Of a stretch of 64,000 nucleotides of DNA, positions 49,300-56,361 are shown piece by piece (position 1 is the first letter of the stretch; the number at the start of each line of letters is the position of its first letter). Location of the stretch: contig NZ_CP107964.1 of NCBI RefSeq assembly GCF_041434935.1, positions 4,092,001-4,156,000 of the forward strand, given 5' to 3'. Source of the DNA: Kitasatospora sp. NBC_00374 (lineage in GTDB: Bacteria > Actinomycetota > Actinomycetes > Streptomycetales > Streptomycetaceae). The position numbers and the translations under genes are program-made. The notes below the pieces were generated by a model. That model was not told where the DNA came from, searched no databases, and saw nothing but the letters and a program-made list of their open reading frames with translations.

Positions 49300-50912
49300 C
49301 ACAGCCTCCTCGGCAGTTCGACGCCACGGGCCTCGCAGCGCTGCCGCAGCCCGTCCCACCCGGGCCCCGACCGGCAGCTGCCGTCGGCCCCGAAGGACAC
49401 TGCGGGGATGGTCCTGGCCAGCCCCTGACCGTCGCTGGCGAGGATGTGCAGGGCAGAGACCCGCCGCCGGCCTGTCGCCGCGTCACGGACCAGGTGGACG
49501 ATGACGTCCAGGGCTGCGCGCACCTGACTGTGCAGCGACGGGCGGTCCAGGCCGGCCAACGAGCCGAGCGCCTCCAACCGGACCGGAACGTCATCGGCGG
49601 AGTTCGCGTGGAGCGTGCCGCAGCCTCCCTCGTGTCCGGTGTTCAGTGCGGCGAGCAGGTCCACCACCTCCGCGCCGCGCACCTCCCCGACGACCACGCG
49701 GTCGGGACGCATCCGCAGGGCCTGCCTCACCAGGTCCCGCAGGGTGAGCTCGCCCAACCCCTCCTGGTTCGGCGGACGGCCCTGCAGCCGGACCACATGC
49801 GGGTGATCGGGCCTGAGCTCGGAGGAGTCCTCGGCCAGGACGATCCGCTCACAGGGGGCGACCAGCCCGAGGAGGGCTGCGAGCAGCGTGGTCTTGCCGG
49901 TACCGGTCCCGCCGCTGACGAGCATGGAGAGCCTGGCTCGTACGACGTGGGTGAGCAGTTGCGCACCGGCCGGCGGCAACGAGCCCCGATCCACCAACTC
50001 GTCCAGGCTGAAGGGCTGGGGACGGCTGGTACGGAGCGAGATGTGAGTGCAGCCGGTGGCGATCGGCGGGATCACGGCGTGCAGCCTCGTGCCGTCCGGC
50101 ATTCTGGCGTCGACCCACGGCCGGGCATCGTCAAGTCGTCTGCCGGCCGCCGAGGCGAGTCGGTGAGCAAGCCGCCGGACGGACTCGGCGTCCGGGAAGC
50201 GGACGTTGGGCGCGCGTTCCAGGCCCGCTCCACGGTCGACCCACACCTCGTCGGGCGCGTTCACCAGCACGTCCGTCACCTCGGGCTGCGAAAGCAGCGG
50301 ATCGAGTGGTCCCGCGCCGACCATTTCGGCGCGCAACACCCGGACTGCGTCGAGGACATCGCCACCACCGAGCGGTGGCCGCGCCGAGCGGAGGGCTGCG
50401 GCCACCGAGCCGGCCGTCGGCGGGGATCCGGTCTCGGCGAGTCGGAGCCGCACGGCATCGACCAGTGCGGCCGCCCGGTCCGCCTGCTGCCCGGGGTCAC
50501 CGCCGTGGGCGGCGCGCGGCACGCCGGGCCCGATCACGACCGGGCCTGCGCCGGGCCAGGGCGGCCCCGGATCCCGCCGGGCGCCCGACGGAGCCTGCGA
50601 CGGCCGCGGACTCGGGCCGGGACGGGCAGCGCCCGACTCCAGGAGCTGAGGCGTCGGGTCGAGGGGGGCAGTCACCGTCTGCTCTGCGGCCTGCCCCGCC
50701 GCGCCTCCATCGACGCCCGCGTCCACGTCCGCCCCGCCCCCGCCCGTGGCACCTCTGTCGGGCCGGTGAGCGGCGTCCGGGCTGTGCGGACGGACCCGCC
50801 CTCGGTGCTCGGCAAGGCGCCCTCCGGTCACGACAGCACCCCGCTCGCGGACGCTCGTGCTCCGGCCTCGGTTGCTCTTGCGCAGACCCGGCCTGCGAAG
50901 GCGATCGGTCAC
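49299..50912 (-). CDS. Tad secretion ATPase (TadA/CpaF-like)
   Basis: A 537-residue ATPase. The first ~145 residues are low-complexity (Arg/Gly/Pro). The rest is a T2SSE domain: N-terminal MVGAGPLDPLLSQPEVTDVL, Walker A LVSGGTGTGKTTLL, Asp box LAEDSSELRPDHPHVV, Walker B VVVGEVRGAEVVDLL and His box TGHEGGCGTLHANS. It powers assembly of the Tad pilus or secretion machine from the cytoplasmic side. GTG at 50912 overlaps the ssd stop (GTGA). Confidence 0.92.
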   Translation of the reverse strand: MTDRLRRPGLRKSNRGRSTSVRERGAVVTGGRLAEHRGRVRPHSPDAAHRPDRGATGGGGADVDAGVDGGAAGQAAEQTVTAPLDPTPQLLESGAARPGPSPRPSQAPSGARRDPGPPWPGAGPVVIGPGVPRAAHGGDPGQQADRAAALVDAVRLRLAETGSPPTAGSVAAALRSARPPLGGGDVLDAVRVLRAEMVGAGPLDPLLSQPEVTDVLVNAPDEVWVDRGAGLERAPNVRFPDAESVRRLAHRLASAAGRRLDDARPWVDARMPDGTRLHAVIPPIATGCTHISLRTSRPQPFSLDELVDRGSLPPAGAQLLTHVVRARLSMLVSGGTGTGKTTLLAALLGLVAPCERIVLAEDSSELRPDHPHVVRLQGRPPNQEGLGELTLRDLVRQALRMRPDRVVVGEVRGAEVVDLLAALNTGHEGGCGTLHANSADDVPVRLEALGSLAGLDRPSLHSQVRAALDVIVHLVRDAATGRRRVSALHILASDGQGLARTIPAVSFGADGSCRSGPGWDGLRQRCEARGVELPRRL

Positions 50913-52096
50913 AGTACACCTCCTCCGGCTGCCGCCACCGGCGGCATGGCTTCATCCAGGAAACTGCTGCAGAAGCGGGCCAGCGGCCCGCGCTTACGGA
51001 TACCGGGTGGTGCGCCCCGCTCCACATCGACCGACAGCCCCGGCTCCTGGGGGAGTTCGCCGGCCAGCCGCAGGCCGAGGCCCCTGGCGATCTCGGAACC
51101 GGCCAGACCCGCGGGCCCGGGGACCCTGGCCACCGCCCGAAGGTCGGACAGCCGCATCCGCGCCGCAGCGGCCACCCGGTCCGCCGCCGCCATCGCGCGC
51201 AGTTCGGCAGGGACGACGAGTAGGCCTGTGTCGGTCTGCTCGAGTGCCTGACCGGCGGCGGCGTCGAAGTGGCGCGGTAGATCGATGACGACCAGGCCGC
51301 CGCGTCTGCGGGCCGCCGCGAGGACGCTGCGCATCGCTTCCGGTGGGATGGTGAGCAGATCGCTCCGGTCCCAGGAGAGCGCCGTCAACCGGTGAAGTGC
51401 CGGGAGTGCGCCTGCCAGTTCGGCCCCGCTGACCCGTCCGCGAGACCCCGCGAGATCGGGCCATCGGAGTCCTTCGACGTGCTCCGCCCCGAGCATGACG
51501 TCCAGGCCTCCGCCGAGCGGATCGGCATCGATCAGCATGGTCCGGCGGCCGGTGCGGGCCGCGGTGATGGCCAGTGCGCAGGCAAGGGTGGACGCCCCGG
51601 CGCCGCCGCGACCACCGAGTACGGCCACGGTCAGAGCCGGCGGCCCGACGCCCTCGGCCGCGTCGGCGATCCGGTCGAGCAGCCAGGTCTGCGCATCCGG
51701 CAGGAACAGGACGTGTTCGGCGCCGAGTTGGACGGCCCGGATCCAGACCTCGCCGTCGTCCAGGTCCAGCCCCAGCAGCAGGACGCCGGCCCGGCGGCTG
51801 AGGCCCGCGCAGTGCTCGGCGAGGTCGTCTCCGACCAGCACCAGCGGTGCGCTCTCCCAGACCTGGCGGGGCGGTGGGGCGCCGGCCAGCAGCTGCGGCT
51901 CCGTGCCGGCCGCGGCGCAGATGCGGACCAGGTGCTCGGCGAGCGCCTCGTCCGCGGTGACGATGAGCGGCCCGCTCGGGGTCGGTCGGTCGGCGACGGG
52001 TTGATCGGTGATGGGTGACGACATGGAGGTCTCCCCCGCTGAGGTGTCGGGTTCCGGAGGCCGCAGACGCGATTCCGGAACCGGCCGGTAGGACAT
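50909..52096 (-). CDS. ssd: CpaE-like septum site-determining protein
   Basis: A ~395-residue MinD/ParA-superfamily protein, first gene of the Tad operon. An N-terminal receiver-like half (residues ~40-170, LIVTADEALAEHLVRICAA) is followed by an ATPase-like half: VAVLGGRGGAGASTLACALA replaces both signature Lys of the deviant Walker A (K-G-G-x-G-K), as in CpaE proteins, then MLIDADPLGGGLDVML. It likely positions the Tad machinery. Start 52096 (GGGAGAG upstream) was chosen; 52024 (GGGGAGA upstream) is equally plausible. Confidence 0.85.
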   Translation of the reverse strand: MSYRPVPESRLRPPEPDTSAGETSMSSPITDQPVADRPTPSGPLIVTADEALAEHLVRICAAAGTEPQLLAGAPPPRQVWESAPLVLVGDDLAEHCAGLSRRAGVLLLGLDLDDGEVWIRAVQLGAEHVLFLPDAQTWLLDRIADAAEGVGPPALTVAVLGGRGGAGASTLACALAITAARTGRRTMLIDADPLGGGLDVMLGAEHVEGLRWPDLAGSRGRVSGAELAGALPALHRLTALSWDRSDLLTIPPEAMRSVLAAARRRGGLVVIDLPRHFDAAAGQALEQTDTGLLVVPAELRAMAAADRVAAAARMRLSDLRAVARVPGPAGLAGSEIARGLGLRLAGELPQEPGLSVDVERGAPPGIRKRGPLARFCSSFLDEAMPPVAAAGGGVL

Positions 52097-52186
52097 CGGC
52101 CGCTCTCCCTCGACGGGATCTCCGGCCTCTGTCCGAGCACCAAGGTGCGGGGTGGAACGGATTCCGTCAGCCCCCTTCCTAATCCC

Positions 52187-52212
52187 TGTGGACAAGTAGG
52201 GGCTGTGGATAA
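52187..52212 (-). promoter_or_regulatory. Two DnaA-box matches upstream of ssd
   Basis: On the minus strand TTATCCACA (52212-52204) and TTGTCCACA (52195-52187) occur in the same orientation, 17 bases apart. Both match the DnaA box consensus exactly for E. coli or Streptomyces. They lie ~100 bases upstream of the ssd start. Confidence 0.6.
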
Positions 52213-52363
52213 CTTCGTTCACCCGACCGGGGGGTATTGGTGTGCGGAATTGACGCGTGAAGCGACTCGAAGATCGTTCGCGCTCGCCGAACGAGCGCGC
52301 AATGAGACATCGATTCCGATCACTCACCGTGACAGTTCAGCCGCACTCGGCCGGACAGCAAGA

Positions 52364-52387
52364 AGGCCCGCCGACATCGGCAGGCCT
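52364..52387 (-). terminator. Hairpin with T-rich tail (minus strand), no obvious gene upstream
   Basis: Arms AGGCC-GCCG and CGGC-GGCCT (one mismatch), followed on the minus strand by TTCTTGCT. It looks like an intrinsic terminator, yet no gene lies upstream on that strand within this intergenic region (52097-52642). Confidence 0.45.
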
Positions 52388-52443
52388 GGACGCACACCCC
52401 CTGCAACGTCCACAACCGGCCCGGCAAACGGCCCAGGACGTGC

Positions 52444-52478
52444 GACGACCCCCGCCGGGGGGGAGAGCGGGGGTCGTC
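52444..52478. terminator. 12-base perfect hairpin in the ssd-HAD intergenic region
   Basis: GACGACCCCCGC and GCGGGGGTCGTC pair around an 11-base G-rich loop. It is symmetrical enough to act on either strand; the transcript it belongs to is unknown. Confidence 0.5.
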
Positions 52479-52628
52479 TATCCACGGTCCGACTCGGGGG
52501 GGAGGAGCCGGACCGGGTTAGCACGGTCGCGAACGATCCGTGACTTCAATGGTGTACCCGAGCGGCCAGAAACACAAACCCGCACGCCTACGAGTACGCC
52601 GAATGGCGGGGTGCTCAGGCGGGCCCTC

Positions 52629-52634
52629 TATCCT
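52629..52634 (+). promoter_or_regulatory. Candidate -10 element (leaderless) for the HAD gene
   Basis: TATCCT ends eight bases before the GTG at 52643, and no ribosome binding site is present. Confidence 0.45.
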
Positions 52635-52642
52635 CGGTTCCC

Positions 52643-53563
52643 GTGGACACCACCGAGAACGCCGACATCGCCGACCAGGGCGGGAACACCCCGTCGGGCC
52701 CCGCGAACCGTTCCTCATCGGAAAGCACGGAGCCCTCCGCCTCCCCGCGGCGGCCATACCGTGCGCCGCGTACCGCGGCTTTCTTCGATCTCGACAAGAC
52801 GATCATCGCCAAGTCGAGCGCTCTGGCCTTCAGCCGCCCGTTCTACCAGGGCGGGTTGATCAATCGCCGCGCCGTCCTGAAGAGCGCCTACGCACAGTTC
52901 GTCTTCCTCCTGGGCGGCGCCGACCATGACCAGATGGAGAAGCTTCGCGCCTATCTGTCGGCGATGACGAAGGGCTGGAACGTCCAGCAGGTCCGCGAGA
53001 TCGTCGCGGAGACCCTGCACGACCTGATCGATCCGATCATCTACGACGAGGCCGCCTCACTGATCGAGCAGCATCACGCGGCTGGCCGCGATGTGGTGAT
53101 CGTCAGCAGTTCGGGCGCCGAGGTGGTGGAGCCGATCGGCGCCCTGCTCGGGGCCGACCATGTGATCGCGACCCGCCTGAAGATCGAGGACGGGCGGTAC
53201 ACCGGAGAGATCGAGTACTACGCCTACGCCGAGAACAAGGCCGTCTCGATCCGGGAGCTTGCCGAGTCCGAGGGGTACGACCTCCCCAACTGCTATGCGT
53301 ACAGCGACTCGTCGACCGACCTGCCGATGCTGGAGACGGTCGGCCACCCGTTCGCGGTCAACCCGGACCGTGCGCTGCGCAAGGAGGCGGTCTCCCGCGA
53401 GTGGCCCGTCCTGGTCTTCAGCCGCCCGGTCGAGCTCCATCGACGGTTGCCCGAATTCCACACGCCCAGCCGGTCGGTGGTCGCGACGGTGGCTGTCGGA
53501 ACGGCTCTGCTCACTGCGGGACTGCTGTGGTACGCGGCGCGCAGGCGCAGGCCGGAGGCGTAG
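52643..53563 (+). CDS. HAD-IB family hydrolase, 'morphological differentiation' type
   Basis: A 306-residue phosphatase-like protein: ~40 polar N-terminal residues, motif I AFFDLDKTIIAKSS (D-x-D-x-T), motif II VVIVSSSGAEVVEP, motif IV CYAYSDSSTDLPMLE, and a C-terminal membrane anchor (VVATVAVGTALLTAGLLWYA) with an Arg-rich end. HAD-IB members include SerB and lysophosphatidate-linked proteins; the substrate is unknown. An ortholog in this position of S. coelicolor has been annotated as morphological differentiation-associated. GTG start without ribosome binding site. Confidence 0.88.
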   Translation: MDTTENADIADQGGNTPSGPANRSSSESTEPSASPRRPYRAPRTAAFFDLDKTIIAKSSALAFSRPFYQGGLINRRAVLKSAYAQFVFLLGGADHDQMEKLRAYLSAMTKGWNVQQVREIVAETLHDLIDPIIYDEAASLIEQHHAAGRDVVIVSSSGAEVVEPIGALLGADHVIATRLKIEDGRYTGEIEYYAYAENKAVSIRELAESEGYDLPNCYAYSDSSTDLPMLETVGHPFAVNPDRALRKEAVSREWPVLVFSRPVELHRRLPEFHTPSRSVVATVAVGTALLTAGLLWYAARRRRPEA

Positions 53564-53626
53564 ACGGCGCCGCACGCGGGGCGACGCGAACCCTCCCGAC
53601 TCCCTACTCGACCCACCTAAACGGAC

Positions 53627-53661
53627 AAAAAGTAAAAGCTTCCCGTTTCGGGTTCCGCTTT
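53627..53661 (-). terminator. U-rich intrinsic terminator on the minus strand
   Basis: Minus-strand AAAGC, CCCG-AAA-CGGG, GCTTT forms a stem with a small internal loop followed by TTTACTTTTTG. Such a T-rich tail is rare in this window. It faces away from the HAD gene and would end a minus-strand RNA. Confidence 0.6.
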
Positions 53662-53880
53662 CACCCAAAGCGCGATACAAAGGACTTAACGGCCCGCGAG
53701 ACCCGGTCAGGACCCTACGGGGTCGCTCCGACAACGCAATTCAGGCCCACGGACCGAGTACGGATAACTGAGCACCCACATGCAGCCGACCCGCTGTCGG
53801 GCCGCCGCACCAGGTGAACGGGCAGGATCCCCGCCTGATGGGCACTTTCCGGTGCATGCTTGGTAACCCGGTATCCGTAC
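53662..53880. ncRNA. Candidate structured small RNA (possibly 6S-like), strand unresolved
   Basis: Between the HAD and Fic-like genes the sequence has long-range complementarity: GTACGGATA (53758-53766) pairs with TATCCGTAC (53872-53880); inside, CCGAC/GTCGG and CAGG/CCTG make hairpins and CATGCA/TGCATG a second stem. Terminator-like hairpins lie at both ends (53627-53661 minus; 53883-53915 either). No protein fits. As I recall, S. coelicolor carries a 6S-like RNA in the equivalent gap; sequence identity could not be tested. Confidence 0.45.
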
Positions 53881-53882
53881 CA

Positions 53883-53915
53883 GCGGCGGCACCCGGTCCG
53901 ATCAGGTGCCGCCGC
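53883..53915. terminator. Perfect 11-base hairpin after the Fic-like gene
   Basis: GCGGCGGCACC and GGTGCCGCCGC around an 11-base loop, 15 bases past the minus-strand stop at 53931 and also 2 bases past the structured RNA on the plus strand. The loop contains CGGTCC, complementary to GGACCG at 53751-53756. Confidence 0.7.
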
Positions 53916-53930
53916 AACTCTGTCTGCGGC

Positions 53931-54824
53931 TCAGACCATGCCGCGCTGCATCGCTTCGCAGACCGCCGTACTCTCCCGCACGCCCAGCCTCAACGCCGCG
54001 CCGCAGTGCGCGATCCAGCGCGCCATCCCATCCGGTGTCCCACCCAGGTAGCCCAGCAGCGCCTGCCGGTACGCCGCCGTACCCAGCTCCGCGAAGCCGA
54101 CCTCGGCCGGGCAGATCGCCTTGGGGTCGAGCCCTTCGGCGATGAGGACGATGCGCTGCGCAGCGCGCGCGATCACGCCGTTGTGCTCGCCGAACGGCCG
54201 AAGCGCCAGCAGCTCGCCGTGCACGACGGCGGCCACCACCAGCGCCGGGGTGCCGCCGGCGGCGCCTTCCGCACGCGCGGCCAGGAGCTGGGAGAGCTGG
54301 TCGAGCCGCGCCGCGCTCTCCTCGGCCGAGGGGGCCGGCGGTAGCTCCACCACCTCGGCGCCGCCCGCCACCGGTGCCCCCACGCCCTCGACGGCGTCCA
54401 GCTCCGCCGGGAAGGCGTTCGCTGCGGGCTCACCCGGCCTGCGCGGGCGACCGGCCGACGGGTCCGCGTCGCCGACGGCCAACAGGTGCAGCCTGGCCAG
54501 CACCTGCAGCGGAGAGTGCCGCCAGGTGCTGAGCAGTTGCCCCGCCTCGGCCGAGATCCGCAGCGCGCCGCCGACCGTCCGGGCCTGGGCGTCGGCGCTG
54601 AAGTCGGTCCGGCGCCGGACCTCCTCCAGCGGCCAGTCGGCGCCGTCGAGCGCGGCCGAGGCCCGGGCGCCGCGGAGTGCGGCCTCCGAGGTCACCTCCG
54701 ACGCCCGGCGGCGCATCACCCGGTGCCCGTAAAGACGGTCCACAGCCTTGCGCACCTCGGCCACGGCCTCGGGCACCCCGGGAAGATCGGCCAGCGGGGC
54801 GAGGGGATCAGTTCCAGTGCTCAC
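53931..54824 (-). CDS. Fic-fold protein with a degenerate active site
   Basis: A 297-residue protein. The C-terminal half contains VVHGELLALRPFGEHNGVIA then RAAQRIVLIAEGL, laid out like the Fic motif H-P-F-x-D-G-N-G-R-x-x-R, but the catalytic His is Arg and D-G-N-G-R reads E-H-N-G-V. Adenylyl transfer is therefore doubtful. The N-terminal half (SEAALRGARASAALDGADWP) resembles the Fic_N inhibitory helix S/T-x-x-x-E-G/N region. Homologs in streptomycetes have been called oxidoreductases without visible support. GTG start behind TACTCT suggests leaderless expression. Confidence 0.7.
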   Translation of the reverse strand: MSTGTDPLAPLADLPGVPEAVAEVRKAVDRLYGHRVMRRRASEVTSEAALRGARASAALDGADWPLEEVRRRTDFSADAQARTVGGALRISAEAGQLLSTWRHSPLQVLARLHLLAVGDADPSAGRPRRPGEPAANAFPAELDAVEGVGAPVAGGAEVVELPPAPSAEESAARLDQLSQLLAARAEGAAGGTPALVVAAVVHGELLALRPFGEHNGVIARAAQRIVLIAEGLDPKAICPAEVGFAELGTAAYRQALLGYLGGTPDGMARWIAHCGAALRLGVRESTAVCEAMQRGMV

Positions 54825-54831
54825 CTACCCG

Positions 54832-54837
54832 AGAGTA
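54832..54837 (-). promoter_or_regulatory. Candidate -10 element (leaderless) for the Fic-like gene
   Basis: TACTCT on the minus strand, seven bases, then the GTG at 54824. Confidence 0.45.
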
Positions 54838-55026
54838 ATCACTCCTGGGGAGAGTCCCCCACAGCAACCCCGCTATCACCCGTTCGAGGCAATCCGTCGT
54901 TCCCGTATGTATCGCACACCAAACCCCGGTTAGCATAGCCACTATCGGTGACGATAACGATTTCCAACAGTCTTCCAGTCCGCGGCCGACGGTCGCGACA
55001 CACTGGAGTAGGAGCCGGAGTCTCAG

Positions 55027-56013
55027 ATGAAGATCGCCTTCGTCGGCAAGGGTGGCAGCGGGAAGACCACGCTGTCCGGACTGTTCATCCGCCACCTGGC
55101 CGCAGCGGGATGTCCGGTCATCGCCGTCGACGCCGACATCAACCAACACCTCGGCCCAGCACTCGGATTGACCGATGATCAGGCGAATTCGGTGCCCTCG
55201 CTCGGCGCCCACCTGTCGCTGATCAAGGAGTACCTGCGCGGCACCAACCCGCTGATCGGCTCGGCCGACGAAATGATCAAAACCACGCCGCCCGGCCGGG
55301 GTTCACGCCTCCTGCGGATCGTCGACGAGAATCCGGTGTACGAGGCATGCGCGCGCCCGATCGCGCTCGACGAGGGCTCGGTCCGGCTACTGGCGACGGG
55401 CGCGTTCACCGAGGAGGACCTCGGCGTCGCCTGCTACCACTCCAAGGTCGGCGCGGTCGAGCTCCTGCTCAACCATCTGGTCGACGGCCGGGACGAGTAC
55501 GTGGTGACCGACATGACCGCCGGCTCCGACTCGTTCGCCTCCGGCCTGTTCACCCGCTTCGACCTGACCTTCCTGGTCGCCGAGCCGACCCGCAAGGGCA
55601 TCTCGGTCTACCGCCAGTACAAGGAGTACGCCCAGGACTTCGGAGTCCGGCTGCGGGTGGTCGGCAACAAGGTCCAGAGCCCCGAGGACCTGGCCTTCCT
55701 GCGCCGCGAGGTCGGCGGCGACCTGCTCAGCTCCTTCGGCCAGTCCGACTGGGTCCGCCGGTTGGAGCGCGGCGACGCGCCGGCACTGCGGACCCTGGAG
55801 CCGGCCAACCGCGAGGTGTTGGAGCTGCTCAGGAGCGAGGCCGAGGCCGCGTTCGATCAGCGCGACGCGGAGCGGTACACCGCCCAGGCCGTCCACTTCC
55901 ACCTCCGCAACGCGGAGAGTTGGGGCAACGCAAAGGTCGGCATCGACCTCGCAGTGCAGATCGACAAGGGCTTCGTGCCGGCCACCCCCAGCCCCGCCAC
56001 CGCGCACGCCTGA
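55027..56013 (+). CDS. CooC/ParA-like P-loop ATPase
   Basis: A 328-residue MinD-type ATPase with deviant Walker A KIAFVGKGGSGKTTLSG (residues 2-18, both signature Lys present), VIAVDADINQHLG, and EYVVTDMTAGSDSFASGLFT as the switch region. The CooC-like group inserts or guards metal centres, but members with 'carbon monoxide dehydrogenase maturation' names are diverse; no metalloenzyme is next to it. GGAG stands 9 bases before the ATG. It is divergent from the Fic-like gene and ends at a strong terminator. Confidence 0.85.
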   Translation: MKIAFVGKGGSGKTTLSGLFIRHLAAAGCPVIAVDADINQHLGPALGLTDDQANSVPSLGAHLSLIKEYLRGTNPLIGSADEMIKTTPPGRGSRLLRIVDENPVYEACARPIALDEGSVRLLATGAFTEEDLGVACYHSKVGAVELLLNHLVDGRDEYVVTDMTAGSDSFASGLFTRFDLTFLVAEPTRKGISVYRQYKEYAQDFGVRLRVVGNKVQSPEDLAFLRREVGGDLLSSFGQSDWVRRLERGDAPALRTLEPANREVLELLRSEAEAAFDQRDAERYTAQAVHFHLRNAESWGNAKVGIDLAVQIDKGFVPATPSPATAHA

Positions 56014-56061
56014 CGACGCGACCGCACCCACTCCGGCCGCCCCCGCAGCCGGCAGCACCAG

Positions 56062-56101
56062 GTCCGGCGACGCCCCCGCGACGGGGTGTCGCCGGACTTT
56101 T
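56062..56101 (+). terminator. Intrinsic terminator after the CooC-like gene
   Basis: GTCCGGCGAC and GTCGCCGGAC pair, with an inner CCCC/GGGG stem, followed directly by TTTT. Confidence 0.85.
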
Positions 56102-56361
56102 GCGTTCCCACAGTTCCCGATCGGTTCGCGCACCACTCATAGGAGTGAAAGCCGGAGCCCGACCTTCCGTTCAGTTGTACGCTGTGCAAAGGTTTCATTA
56201 CTCTCAGTTTACCGACTCTTGATGGTCGCGGGCTGCCCACGGAGACCTACCGCTGCGCCCAAGCCATCCCGCCGTACCGTCGCGACCCACGACAGCCACT
56301 CCGACCTCAAGCCACATCGCCGGACCTGACTGCGTTCGTTCCCCGGACAGACGGGAAGACC

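Noticed and set aside
53758..53915. Structured RNA considered as a riboswitch
   Set aside because: On the plus strand the next gene is antisense, and the sequence did not fit the c-di-AMP (ydaO), cobalamin or TPP patterns I compared by eye.
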